From CAIJMU01 sp035530275 (GTDB lineage Bacteria; Spirochaetota; Spirochaetia; Treponematales; Rectinemataceae): a stretch of 64,000 bases of DNA. This document shows positions 6,818 to 16,171 of this stretch, in pieces. The notes beneath the pieces are model-generated. The model was given only the letters and a program-made list of their open reading frames with translations, ran no database searches and had not been told where the DNA came from. Within the stretch, counting starts at the first letter, position 1; every line of letters starts with the position of its first letter. The position numbers were made by a program, and so were the translations under genes. The stretch spans positions 1 to 64,000 of the forward strand of contig DATKVC010000018.1 in assembly GCA_035530275.1 (NCBI GenBank), given 5' to 3'.

Positions 6818-8677
6818 TCAGGACCTTACACCCGAAGGTATGACCGAAAGCGCGACGGCGCCAGGGCCGGTATGGGCGGCTAGGGCGGGACAGATGGTCG
6901 TCACGGTGATCGGCCGCCTCTGTTTCCACCCGCGCTCGACGGCATGGGCCAGTTCCCCTGCCGCTTCCGGCGAGCCCACGTGGCCGACGATGACCTCGAT
7001 TTCCGAACCACGCGGGGCGACGCGCTCGAGCTTCGCGAGGATTGCCCGAAGTCCCCTGCGGGCGCCGGCGTAAATGCCGATAGCGATCGGCATGCCGTCA
7101 CCGTCGAGGCCGAGAAGGGGCCTGAGTCCGAAGGCGCGAAGCATGAGACCCTTCACGCCGCCCAGGCGGCCCGACCTGATGAGGCTCGTAAGATCAGGGA
7201 CGGCGACGAGGAGGCGGCAATCGGCAGCGGCGGTCTCGGCGATGCCGACGACCTCCTCCGCCGTGGCGCCCGCTAAGGCGGCCTCGGCCGCCCTTCGGGC
7301 GACGAGGGCCGTTCCGATCGAAATCGAGCGAGAGTCCACTACCTTGACCGCCTCCGGACGGCCGGCAACGGACGCGCGTTCTATTCCCGCGCGTCGCCCT
7401 CCCTCGAGAGTTCCCGAGAGGACAGAGGCGATGCCGACATAGACGACCTCGCGGGCGGAGGACAGGAGAAGGTCGAATTTGCGGGCAAAGTCGGCGGGGG
7501 CGGGCTGGGATGTCGTCGGGTGAGCGGCGGGGGAAGTGCGAAGAAGAGCGAGGAACTCCTCGGGTGTCAGACCGTCGCGATCGAGCCAGCGCCTTCCGCA
7601 AAGTTCTACCTGGACGGGGACGCGCTCGACCAAGAACTCCAGCCGGTCGGCGTCGGGAAGATCGCCGGCCGAATCGACGAGGACGGCGCAGGCGGCTCCC
7701 CCGCTGCGGGCAGCCATTCGACGTTGCAGCTCCATATCGTCCACCTTCATCGCGGACATCTCCCCGAAAGCCGATCCGAGGCGGAAGACGACGGAAGGGC
7801 GATCGGTATGGATATGGATGCGGGCGCGCCGCGAGGTCCCGGCGACGACGAGGGAATCGCCGAGGGATTCGAGGCTCGTGCGGAGCGAGGCGAGTTCCAT
7901 CGTAGCGCCACTCACGAAAAATTCGGTGCAATAGCGATAAGGGCCGGCCTCCTCGGCCGCGGCGGCGAAGGCCGCTTCGCCCTCGGCGAAGGCGGCTGAA
8001 GAATCGAGGTCGTCGATTTCGTGGGAAGCTCCCCCGATATCGCGGAGCCGGCCGCTCGAAATGAAGGCCATGATCCCTTCGAGGACATGGAAGAATCCCT
8101 GGGCTCCCGCGTCGACGACGCCGGCCTTCTTGAGTTCGGGCATGATCTCACGCGTCCGCGCCAGGGAAGCTCCGGCCTCGTGGTAGGCGCGCTCGAGTAC
8201 GACGAGGAAATCGTCCGAGGAATCGGCCTCTCGCTCGGCCGCGCTCGACCAGTCGTCGAGGACGGTGAGAATGGTGCCTTCCCGCGGCTTGCCGAGGGCG
8301 GCCCTGGTTTTCGCGCTCGCCGCGCGGAGCGCCACGGCGAAGCGTTTGGTCGTGACGCGGATTTCCTCGCCGAGTTCCTCGGCGAGACCTTGGATGAATT
8401 GGGCAAGAATGGCCCCCGAATTGCCTCTTGCCCCGGCGAGGGCCGAATCGGCGGCGGCCCGAAGGGTCGATCCCAGGGGAAGGAAAGAGGAATGGCGCAG
8501 CGCCGCCGCGATGGTTCGAGCCGTCGAGGCCATGTTAGTGCCCGTATCGCCGTCGGGAACCGGAAAGACATTGATCGCGTTGAGCTGTGCGGCTCTGGCC
8601 ATCAGGCGATCCGCCCCGACGATGAGGGCGCGCCTGAGGCGATGACCATCGAGGTAGGCTATCTTCATCTCATGCAT
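6818..8677 (-). CDS. Fused fatty-acid kinase: DAK2 (FakA-like) plus DegV (FakB-like)
   Basis: A 619-residue protein joins the two parts of the fatty-acid kinase system that are separate proteins in Staphylococcus. Residues 1-200 are a DAK2 kinase domain (NVFPVPDGDTGTNM for Mg-ATP, GARGNSGAILAQ). Residues ~240-330 form the FakA-type middle region. Residues ~335-615 are a DegV fatty-acid-binding domain (VDSAGDLP, HPTTSQPAPADF, GIASVLSGTLEGGRRAG). The predicted reaction is phosphorylation of a bound fatty acid to acyl-phosphate. Start is ATG 8677, with an alternative at 8668 (MKIAYLDGHRL); neither has a strong ribosome site. plsY follows by three bases. Confidence 0.9.
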   Translation of the reverse strand: MHEMKIAYLDGHRLRRALIVGADRLMARAAQLNAINVFPVPDGDTGTNMASTARTIAAALRHSSFLPLGSTLRAAADSALAGARGNSGAILAQFIQGLAEELGEEIRVTTKRFAVALRAASAKTRAALGKPREGTILTVLDDWSSAAEREADSSDDFLVVLERAYHEAGASLARTREIMPELKKAGVVDAGAQGFFHVLEGIMAFISSGRLRDIGGASHEIDDLDSSAAFAEGEAAFAAAAEEAGPYRYCTEFFVSGATMELASLRTSLESLGDSLVVAGTSRRARIHIHTDRPSVVFRLGSAFGEMSAMKVDDMELQRRMAARSGGAACAVLVDSAGDLPDADRLEFLVERVPVQVELCGRRWLDRDGLTPEEFLALLRTSPAAHPTTSQPAPADFARKFDLLLSSAREVVYVGIASVLSGTLEGGRRAGIERASVAGRPEAVKVVDSRSISIGTALVARRAAEAALAGATAEEVVGIAETAAADCRLLVAVPDLTSLIRSGRLGGVKGLMLRAFGLRPLLGLDGDGMPIAIGIYAGARRGLRAILAKLERVAPRGSEIEVIVGHVGSPEAAGELAHAVERGWKQRRPITVTTICPALAAHTGPGAVALSVIPSGVRS

Positions 8678-8895
8678 GTCGCGCGAACGGCGGCGTGGAG
8701 GAGGCCTGGACGCCTCTCGTCATCGGTATATTTCATCCTACCCCATACCTTGTCCGGGCCTTCCTTCCGAAGAAGGGCACGCCCCACAGGGCGGCTGTCA
8801 TTTCCCATCGGGGCAGTGTAGCCCCGCTTATCCGTGTTGGCCAGCCAGGAAGCGATGAGGATGGAAGGGGAGAAGACCCTCGCTTCCGATCGACC

Positions 8896-9777
8896 CTATT
8901 CCGCGAATCCCGGATGCCGCTTCTCCCCTATCATCTCGCCGAGGGTCGCCAGATCCAGCCGCCGCCCTCTGAGCGGGCGTTTATCCTCGCCATAGATCGG
9001 AAGGAGCTCCTCGAAGGGGGCTCGCTCCTCGCTTTCGTAAAGGACGCCGAGGGGAAAGGGCGATTCCTCGAGGGCCCGCGCGAAGGCGACGGCGCGGTCG
9101 TCGGCCTTGTATCCCGCCTCGATCTTGTAGGTGTTGGCCTTGAACCACTGCAGTGTGTTGAGCTTGTTGAATGACACGCAGGGCTGGAAGATGTCGACGA
9201 GGGCGAGACCCCGATGCCTGATCGCCCGCAGCATGATGTCCGCAGTGCCCTCGATGTCCCCGCTCAAGGCCCGCGCGACGAAACCGACGTTCATGGCTAT
9301 CGCCAGGGCGAGGGGATTGATGGGCTCGGAAAGGACCCCCGAGACCTGGACGGCCGTCTTCATGCCGGTCCGACTCGTCGGCGAAGCCTGGCCCTTGGTG
9401 AGGCCGTAGACCATGTTGTCATGGACGAAGAGGGCGATGTCGGGGTTGCGCCTCGCGGCGTGGATCAGATGGTTGCCGCCCTCTCCATACATGTCGCCGT
9501 CGCCGCCGGCGGCGACCACGGTGAGATCCGGGGAGACGGCCTTGATGGCGGTCGCGACGGGCAGGGCTCGGCCGTGGAGACCGTTGAAGAAGCTCGAGTT
9601 GACGTATTGGGGCATCTTGGCCGCCTGACCGATCCCCGAAACCATGACAAGCTTCTCGCGATCGATGCCCAGCCTCTCCAGCGCAGTTAAGAGCGAACTC
9701 CTGATGGCGAAATCGCCGCAACCGGGGCACCAGGCCAGGTCGCGCTTCTCCTCGAAATCGAAGCGTTGTGACATCAT
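8896..9777 (-). CDS. korB: 2-oxoacid:ferredoxin oxidoreductase, beta subunit
   Basis: The 293-residue thiamine-diphosphate subunit of an oxidoreductase that converts a 2-oxoacid plus CoA to acyl-CoA, CO2 and reduced ferredoxin. CPGCGDF near residue 18 and the TPP site GGDGDMYGEGGNHLIHAARRN (two adjoining blocks) are diagnostic. GLTKGQASPTS matches the KorB/PorB conserved strand. It begins immediately after the korA stop (TGA-ATG). Substrate is probably 2-oxoglutarate, as in KorAB systems with a fused gamma-alpha subunit, but pyruvate or branched-chain oxoacids are not excluded. No fourth ferredoxin-like subunit gene is adjacent. The following gap (8678-8895) has only an 8-bp inverted repeat, a weak terminator candidate. 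Confidence 0.92.
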   Translation of the reverse strand: MMSQRFDFEEKRDLAWCPGCGDFAIRSSLLTALERLGIDREKLVMVSGIGQAAKMPQYVNSSFFNGLHGRALPVATAIKAVSPDLTVVAAGGDGDMYGEGGNHLIHAARRNPDIALFVHDNMVYGLTKGQASPTSRTGMKTAVQVSGVLSEPINPLALAIAMNVGFVARALSGDIEGTADIMLRAIRHRGLALVDIFQPCVSFNKLNTLQWFKANTYKIEAGYKADDRAVAFARALEESPFPLGVLYESEERAPFEELLPIYGEDKRPLRGRRLDLATLGEMIGEKRHPGFAE

Positions 9778-11478
9778 TCAAGCCTTCCTCGGCGCGAGGG
9801 CCGATATCCGTTCCGCAAGTTCCTCGACCGCATACTGGGAGCCGTCATATTTCAACAGCCGATGCGGGATGCGGATGCCCGTCTCGAATTCGAGGAGGTC
9901 GGCGAATTGCCCGGTTGCGTTGCCCTCGATCGCGATGACGAGCTTCGCCTTCCCGACGTAGTCGCGCGCCTGGGGAGGCAGGGGGAAGACCCAGGGGAAA
10001 TGCAGATAGGCGATCTCCGGCCGGCCGAGGAGGGCGAGAGCCTCCAGGATCGGCATCTTCACGGAACCCCAACCCACGACGAGAATCTCATAATTGTCAC
10101 TTCCATGGAGATGGGGAGGGAGGATGTCCTTCCGCAGGGCTTCCGCCTTGGAAAGCCGCTTCTCGACCATGGATCTGCGCATCGCCGGGTCCTCGGTGAT
10201 GTAGCCTCCCTCGTCGTGCTCGTCGCTGTCGACGCAGACGATGCCCTCGCCCAGGCCGGGGACGCCCCGGGGGGAGATGCCGTCGGGGGAACCGAGGGCG
10301 TAGCGGCGGTAGTCCTTGGCCGTTTCGACGATAGCGCGGGAGGGGATCACCGGAGGCACGGCGAAGGCCGGCGTCGTGTAGTACGAATCGACATAGTACT
10401 GATCGGTTAGTATGAATACGGGCGACTGGTAGCGGTCGGCGATTTCGAATGCCAGCCGGGCGAGGGAAAAGCCCTCTTCGAGATCTCCCGGCGCGAGGAC
10501 GACCCTGGGAAAATCGCCGTGACCCGCGTGGATCGCGAGATTGAGATCGCCCTGTTCCGTCCGCGTGGGGAGACCCGTCGCCGGGCCGGGACGTTGGGCG
10601 ATGTGGACGACGAGCGGCGTCTCGATGGCGCCCGAGAGGCTCACGGCCTCGCCCATCAGCGCGAAGCCCCCGCCCGAGGTCGTGACGAGGGCGCGGGCGC
10701 CGGCGTACCAGGCCCCGAGGGCCATGTTGGCGGCGCCGAGCTCGTCCTCGACCTGCTCGACGAGGATGCCGAGGCGCTCAGACATCCCCGCCATCGCCGT
10801 GAGGACCGAGGTGCCGGGCGACATGGGATAGGCGCAGACGAAATCGCAGCCGGCCGCGGAGGCGCCGAAGGCGACAGCCTCGGCGCCAGTCAGCATGATC
10901 TCCTCGGCGACGGCCGGATCGGCGCCCAGCTCGATCGGGAGCCTGGGCTGAACCGCAGCTCCTCGCTCGTAGCCCTTCGCGAAGGCCGCCAGATTCGCCT
11001 CCACGACGGCGGGGCCCTTCTTGGCGAAGAAATCCCTCAGCCCGCCTTCGCTGCTCGCGCGATCCATCCCGAGCAGGGAGCAAAGGGCGCCGACCGCGAC
11101 CGTGTTGGCGTAGATCGCCCCCCCGAGCCCCGCGGCGATCGAGGCGAAGGGGATGTCCAGCATCCCTTCATGACCAACTATGATCTTTTCGCCGATTACC
11201 ATGGTCGCGGCGCCGATCCGCGAGCCGAGATGGGCGACGGCGGATTTGGTCAGGGCGACGAGGATGTCGACGCGGTCGATCCTCGCCGAAACCGGCCTCC
11301 GGGAGAGGCGTAGCTCCGTGCTGTTGCAGCCGCCGCGAATGCGGGACATGTATTCCTTCGTCGCGAAGACGTGAAGTTTTGCTCGCTTGGCGAAGGCCGC
11401 GAGCATGGACTCGATGGCCTGTATCCCTTGCCCGGCTTCTCCCGCGATGACGATGGCCAAGTCCTCGCGCGGCGTCAT
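9778..11478 (-). CDS. korA: 2-oxoacid:ferredoxin oxidoreductase, fused gamma-alpha subunit
   Basis: A 566-residue fusion. Residues 1-180 are the gamma (POR catalytic) domain: VIAGEAGQGIQAIESML, then EYMSRIRGGCNSTELRLS. Residues ~195-560 are the alpha domain: AFGASAAGCDFVCAYPMSPGT, VTTSGGGFALMGEAVSLSG, PVFILTDQYYVDSYYT, and a C-terminal transketolase-like part with GWGSVKMPILEAL. The fused layout is common for KorA proteins in anaerobes. A ribosome site (GGAG) precedes the ATG at 11478. The gene is divergent from fumC, so two central-carbon (partial TCA) functions share the intergenic space 11479-11715. Confidence 0.92.
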   Translation of the reverse strand: MTPREDLAIVIAGEAGQGIQAIESMLAAFAKRAKLHVFATKEYMSRIRGGCNSTELRLSRRPVSARIDRVDILVALTKSAVAHLGSRIGAATMVIGEKIIVGHEGMLDIPFASIAAGLGGAIYANTVAVGALCSLLGMDRASSEGGLRDFFAKKGPAVVEANLAAFAKGYERGAAVQPRLPIELGADPAVAEEIMLTGAEAVAFGASAAGCDFVCAYPMSPGTSVLTAMAGMSERLGILVEQVEDELGAANMALGAWYAGARALVTTSGGGFALMGEAVSLSGAIETPLVVHIAQRPGPATGLPTRTEQGDLNLAIHAGHGDFPRVVLAPGDLEEGFSLARLAFEIADRYQSPVFILTDQYYVDSYYTTPAFAVPPVIPSRAIVETAKDYRRYALGSPDGISPRGVPGLGEGIVCVDSDEHDEGGYITEDPAMRRSMVEKRLSKAEALRKDILPPHLHGSDNYEILVVGWGSVKMPILEALALLGRPEIAYLHFPWVFPLPPQARDYVGKAKLVIAIEGNATGQFADLLEFETGIRIPHRLLKYDGSQYAVEELAERISALAPRKA

Positions 11479-11658
11479 GGATGTCTCCTGCCTTGAGTGA
11501 TCATGAATTCCCCTTTATCGGAGTGGCGACCGGATCGGACCTCGCCTTTTGTCCTGACATAAAGTAACACTATCCCATGGCCACGGCCAGCATTTCGTAA
11601 ACGGGCCGCGGCGCGAGTATCTTCGTCGGAAGCGCCGATCGCGGGCTTCCCGGGCCTC

Positions 11659-11700
11659 GGCCGGCGGCCAGCGGCCGGCGGCCAGCGGCCGACGGCCGAC
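11659..11700. repeat. Three tandem 14-bp GC-only repeats upstream of fumC
   Basis: GGCCGGCGGCCAGC occurs twice exactly (11659-11672, 11673-11686), followed by a third copy with three changes (11687-11700). The array ends ten bases before the fumC ribosome site AAGGAGG. It can fold on itself and might affect fumC leader structure, or be a simple slippage product. Confidence 0.7.
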
Positions 11701-11715
11701 GAAAAGGAGGATGCG

Positions 11716-13095
11716 ATGGCTACTCGAATCGAGCATGACAGCATGGGCGACATCGAGGTGGCGACGGATAAGCTATGGGGAGCGCAGACCCAAAGATCCT
11801 TCGAGAATTTTCGCATCGGCCGCGAAGTCATGCCCATGGAGCTGATCCTCGCCCTCGCCATGATCAAAAAGGCCAGCTCCATAGCGAACGGTCGAGTGCG
11901 GGCCCTGCCCCCCGACAAGGTCTCCGCCATCGTCGAAGGTTGCGACGCCATCCTTCGACGCGAACTCGACGACAACTTTCCCCTCTCGGTCTGGCAGACA
12001 GGTTCGGGCACGCAGACCAACATGAATCTCAACGAGGTCATCGCGAATTACGCGAGCGGCAGGGCAGGCCTGGCCCTCGGCTCGGGCAAGCCCCTCCATC
12101 CCAACGACGACGTGAACAGGTCGCAGTCGAGCAACGACGTGTTCTCTACGGCGATGCAGGTCGCGGCGGCAATGAAGACGAAAAGGGAGCTCCTTCCCGC
12201 GGCGCGATCCCTGCTAGCCGCCCTCGATGCCAAGGCTCGCGACTTCGCGGACATCGTGAAGACGGGGCGGACCCACCTCCAGGACGCCGTGCCCATCACC
12301 CTCGGGCAGGAATTCTCCGGCTACGCCGAGCAACTTCGCCTCGGCATAGGCCGCATCGAATCGGCCCTCGCCGGTCTCATGCGACTGCCATTGGGGGGAA
12401 CGGCAGTGGGCACTGGTCTCAACGCTCCCGAAGGATTCGCCGAGGAAGCCTGCGCGGAATTGGCCGCCCTCTCGGGCCTTCCCCTCCTCCCCGCCGAGAA
12501 TAAATTCGCCTTCATCGCTGCCCACGACGATCTCGTCCATCTTTCCGCATCCCTCAGCTCGCTGGCCGTGAGCCTCATGAAGATCGCCAACGACATCCGG
12601 TTTCTCGCCTCCGGCCCGCGATGCGGCATCGGCGAACTCAGGCTTCCGGAAAACGAGCCGGGTTCCTCGATAATGCCGGGAAAGGTGAATCCGACGCAGA
12701 TCGAGGCACTTACGATGGTCTGCGTCCAGGTCTTCGGGAACAACTCGACCATCGCCTTCGCCGGAGCCTCGGGACAACTCGAGCTCAACGTCTTCAAGCC
12801 CGTGATCATCTTCGATCTCATCCAATCCATCGAGCTTCTCGCCGGCGCCATGGCGAGTTTCGACGAACGCTGCGTGAGGGGCATCGAAGCCGACACGAAG
12901 AGGATAAGGGAACTCGCCGACAGGAATCTCATGACGGTGACCGCCCTGACCCCGCGCCTCGGCTATGAGGCTTCGGCGAAAATAGCCAAGCTGGCACGCG
13001 ACAGGGACCTCACGCTCAAAGAGGCGGCGATGGAGCTCGGGCTCCTCGGCGGCAAGGAGTTCGACGCGATCATCAATGCCGCGGCCAGCCCCTGA
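11716..13095 (+). CDS. fumC: Class II fumarate hydratase
   Basis: FumC interconverts fumarate and (S)-malate without an iron-sulfur cluster. The 459-residue length is standard. The fumarase/aspartase signature GSSIMPGKVNPTQIEA is intact with its catalytic serine loop, and SGSGTQTNMNLNEVI-like (TGSGTQTNMNLNEVIAN) and TGRTHLQDAVPITLGQE blocks are in place. VNRSQSSNDVFSTAMQ holds the conserved substrate-binding residues. ATG 11716 follows AAAAGGAGGATGCG, a strong ribosome site. It is a single plus-strand gene between korAB and the convergent flavoprotein gene. Confidence 0.97.
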   Translation: MATRIEHDSMGDIEVATDKLWGAQTQRSFENFRIGREVMPMELILALAMIKKASSIANGRVRALPPDKVSAIVEGCDAILRRELDDNFPLSVWQTGSGTQTNMNLNEVIANYASGRAGLALGSGKPLHPNDDVNRSQSSNDVFSTAMQVAAAMKTKRELLPAARSLLAALDAKARDFADIVKTGRTHLQDAVPITLGQEFSGYAEQLRLGIGRIESALAGLMRLPLGGTAVGTGLNAPEGFAEEACAELAALSGLPLLPAENKFAFIAAHDDLVHLSASLSSLAVSLMKIANDIRFLASGPRCGIGELRLPENEPGSSIMPGKVNPTQIEALTMVCVQVFGNNSTIAFAGASGQLELNVFKPVIIFDLIQSIELLAGAMASFDERCVRGIEADTKRIRELADRNLMTVTALTPRLGYEASAKIAKLARDRDLTLKEAAMELGLLGGKEFDAIINAAASP

Positions 13096-13185
13096 TCTAG
13101 GAGCTGACGGACCGCCCGCCCCGACCAATCCCCTCGCCTCGTCCCCGTGCCTCCCCCGACCGGCAGCTTTCGCCCTTCGTGTCCC

Positions 13186-16158
13186 TCAGGCCTTCCGCGA
13201 GCAACGGTCCGCGAGGTACACGATCGACTGGTAGGGAATGCCGCTCGAGAGCGTGACGCCGATCTCGCAGGTCCTGCTGTTCGAGTAGCCGGTCCGGCAA
13301 TCAGGCGGCAGCTCCTCCTTGAGCGAGGAAAGGGCCGAGGCGCTGAGCTCGGGGTGGAGGAAGATGCGATCGCCTGCCACCCCGCAGCAGCCCACGCTCG
13401 CGGGCACGACGACCTTGTCGGCGAAGGCTCTCGCGACGGCGAGGAAGGTCTCGGCTAGGGCCATCTTCCTCGAGCTGCAGGTGATATGAATTGCGATGGT
13501 TTCGGGAGTCTTCTCGATGGCGAGCCTGTCGAGGAGGAAGGTCTGGATGAATTCGACCGGCTCGAAGGTCCTGAGCCGCGGGTCGGCCTTGGCCTTCGCC
13601 GTGTAGAGGCAGGGGCTCGTGTCGAAGAGCACGGGATATTCGCCGTTCCGGCTCGCGGCGAGGAGGGCCGATTCGAGTTCGACGCGCTTTCTCTCACCTT
13701 CTTCGACGAAGCCCTTGCTCGAAAAGGCCATGCCGCAGCAGAGAGAAGGCAAACCTTCGGGAAGGATGACCTCGTAGCCCCCCTTCTCGAGGAGGGAAAG
13801 CATCGCCTCGTGGAGGGATCGTCGATCGGGATCGCCGGGCGAGGAACCCATAGAACGGACGATGCAGCTGGGGAAGTACACCACCTTCAGCGGGGCTGAG
13901 CCGGCCGAGGCGACGACTGCCGCGGCCTTCATGGAAGTAGGACCTGCCGGCGGCGAAGCTTGCCTCCGTTCTGCATGACCCTTCGCCGGGCGGATAGGAC
14001 TCGATCGGCCCGGCATCGCCTCGTTCCAGGCCGGAAGGCGATCGGCAGAAATGCGTCGGGCGAATCGCGCCGCCGAACCCAGGGCCTTCGGTCCGATCAG
14101 GCCTCGCGCAAGTCCGAGGGCGGCGAGCCCCGTCCGCAATCCCGCCGTCGTCGCGGGGAAATGTCCGCCGATGAAGCGTGCCGTGACCTTTGCGGATTCT
14201 CCGGCAGCTGCGGCGCGAAGTTTCTTCGTGTAGCGACCGGTGTCGATGGAAACGGGACAGGAGAGGGCGCACAAGCCATCCGTCGCGCAGGTGGCCTCCC
14301 CGAGATAGACATAGTCCTTTTCGAAACGCGCCAGCCTGGCCGCGGTCTCGCCCCGTGTAGCGATTCCGGCGCCTCCGGCGTCGCCATCGCGGAGAGCGGC
14401 GCGGAGCCGCGCCATCTCCCTCGCCGCGGAAATCCTCTGCCTCGGGGTCAACGTGAGATCCTTGGAAGGGCACATGCCTTCGCAGAAGCCGCACTCGATG
14501 CAGGTGTCGACGAGGTCATCCACGGGTGGCAGGGCCTTGAGATTCCGGAGGTGGGCCTCGGGATCGTCGCCGACGACGACGCCAGGGTTGATGAGCCCCT
14601 TCGGGTCGAAGGCTACCTTGATCCTGCGCATGAGTGCATAGGCCTTGCGGCCCCACTCGAGCTCGACGAAGGGCGCCATGTTGCGGCCCGTGCCGTGCTC
14701 GCCCTTTAGCGATCCGTCATATTTGTTGACGACGATGTCGCACACCGCGTCCATGAAAGCCTTGTAGCGGGCGACCTCGCCCGGATCGCCGAAGTCCTGG
14801 GTGAAGACGAAGTGAAGGTTGCCCTCGAGCGCGTGGCCGAAGATGATGCCCTCGTCGTAGCCGTGCTCCCGCATGAGACGCTCGAGCTCCGTTGTCGCCT
14901 CGGCGAGGCGGGCCAGGGGAAAGACGACGTCCTCGATGACGACCGTGGTTCCGACCCTTCGCACGGCGCCGACCGCGGGAAAGAGCCCCTTCCGCAAATC
15001 CCAGAATCTTCCGTATTCCTCCTTTCTATCGGTGAAGGCAATCGGCCCCACCGTAGACAGGGAGGCGAGTGCCCCCTCGATTCGGCCGATCTGCCGCGCC
15101 AGGGCGGCCTTGTCGCCCGCGCGAGTTTCCACGAGGAGGGCCGTCGCCGTCGGGCCGAGGGAGGCGAGGATCTCGGGCATGCCGGGCTTCCCCTCGACCG
15201 AGCGGAGGGATGCCCTGTCCATGAGCTCGACGGCGGAAACGGGTTCGCTCCGGAGCGCGGTCGTGGCCGCGGAAGCCTGCGCGATGTCGGGAAAGATCAC
15301 CAGCGCCGAAGCCTTGTGCGCGTGCTCCTCGACGGTGCGGTAGGTGACCTCGGCGATGAAACCGAGGCTGCCCTCCGAGCCGATCATCAGGTGGAGAAGG
15401 ATGTCGAGTGGATCGTCGAAATCGATGAAGGAATTGATGCCGTAGCCCGTCGTGTTCTTGATGCGATACTTTTCGCGAATCCTCGCGGCCAGGGCAGCGT
15501 CCTTTCGGATCTCGTCGCGGATAGCCTCGAGCTCGGCAAGGAGTTCCGCGTGCGTCGCCCTGAATGCTTCGCGGGAGCCCTCGTCGGCCGTGTCGAGGAC
15601 GGCTCCGTCGCGGAATACGAGCCTCATGCTCTCGACGGTGCGGTAGCTGTTTTCCGCCGTGCCGCAGCACATGCCGCTCGCGTTGTTGGCCGCGATGCCG
15701 CCGATCATGCAGTGGTCTATCGACGCGGGATCGGGGCCGATCTTGCGGCCCGCGCCGGCGAGGAGGGCGTTGGCCCGCGCGCCGACGACACCGGGCTCGA
15801 GAGAGATCCGCCTCCCCTCGTCGAGGATGCGGTGCCGTTTCCAGCCGCCGGCGAGCAGGACGAGGACGGAGTCGGTCACCGCCTGGCCCGAAAGGCTCGT
15901 GCCGGCCGCGCGAAAGGTCAGGGGAACCCCGAAGCGCTCCGATTCCCTGAATAGCCCCGATATTTCCTCGACGCTCCGAGCCTTGACGACGATTTTGGGA
16001 ATCAACCTGTAGAAGCTGGCGTCGGTTCCATACGCGAAGGTCCTGAGGGGATCGCAGAAGATCCTCGTCGACGGGATGAATTTCGCTATTTCCGAATAGT
16101 ACTGACGATAGGCGGGCGGAAGGGATTCGAGGTCCCTTCGATCGACGATGCTGGTCAT
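13186..16158 (-). CDS. FAD-linked D-2-hydroxyacid dehydrogenase fused to Fe-S subunit (GlcD-GlcF type)
   Basis: About 990 residues in three parts. The N-terminal half is a vanillyl-alcohol-oxidase-type FAD domain (FRAAGTSLSGQAVTDSVLV, IGGIAANNASGMCCG, MIGSEGSLGFIAEVTYRT) with the FAD-oxidase C-domain (GHALEGNLHFVF, HGTGRNMAPFVELEWG). Next come two Fe-S cysteine clusters (CIECGFCEGMCP and CATDGLCALSCP). The C-terminal region has CCG motifs (LCCGMAFSSKGF, GCCGVAGD). Such fusions oxidise D-lactate, D-2-hydroxyglutarate or glycolate and pass electrons to the membrane or an electron-transferring partner. Start is ATG 16158 (MTSIVDRRDLE) after CCGGAGCAGCG; the longer frame to 16266 adds an unrelated extension. 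Confidence 0.9.
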   Translation of the reverse strand: MTSIVDRRDLESLPPAYRQYYSEIAKFIPSTRIFCDPLRTFAYGTDASFYRLIPKIVVKARSVEEISGLFRESERFGVPLTFRAAGTSLSGQAVTDSVLVLLAGGWKRHRILDEGRRISLEPGVVGARANALLAGAGRKIGPDPASIDHCMIGGIAANNASGMCCGTAENSYRTVESMRLVFRDGAVLDTADEGSREAFRATHAELLAELEAIRDEIRKDAALAARIREKYRIKNTTGYGINSFIDFDDPLDILLHLMIGSEGSLGFIAEVTYRTVEEHAHKASALVIFPDIAQASAATTALRSEPVSAVELMDRASLRSVEGKPGMPEILASLGPTATALLVETRAGDKAALARQIGRIEGALASLSTVGPIAFTDRKEEYGRFWDLRKGLFPAVGAVRRVGTTVVIEDVVFPLARLAEATTELERLMREHGYDEGIIFGHALEGNLHFVFTQDFGDPGEVARYKAFMDAVCDIVVNKYDGSLKGEHGTGRNMAPFVELEWGRKAYALMRRIKVAFDPKGLINPGVVVGDDPEAHLRNLKALPPVDDLVDTCIECGFCEGMCPSKDLTLTPRQRISAAREMARLRAALRDGDAGGAGIATRGETAARLARFEKDYVYLGEATCATDGLCALSCPVSIDTGRYTKKLRAAAAGESAKVTARFIGGHFPATTAGLRTGLAALGLARGLIGPKALGSAARFARRISADRLPAWNEAMPGRSSPIRPAKGHAERRQASPPAGPTSMKAAAVVASAGSAPLKVVYFPSCIVRSMGSSPGDPDRRSLHEAMLSLLEKGGYEVILPEGLPSLCCGMAFSSKGFVEEGERKRVELESALLAASRNGEYPVLFDTSPCLYTAKAKADPRLRTFEPVEFIQTFLLDRLAIEKTPETIAIHITCSSRKMALAETFLAVARAFADKVVVPASVGCCGVAGDRIFLHPELSASALSSLKEELPPDCRTGYSNSRTCEIGVTLSSGIPYQSIVYLADRCSRKA

Positions 16159-16171
16159 GACGCTGCTCCGG

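Noticed and set aside
13097..13185. A small gene between fumC and the flavoprotein gene
   Set aside because: Only 89 bases between convergent genes; overlapping frames have no ribosome site or family features.
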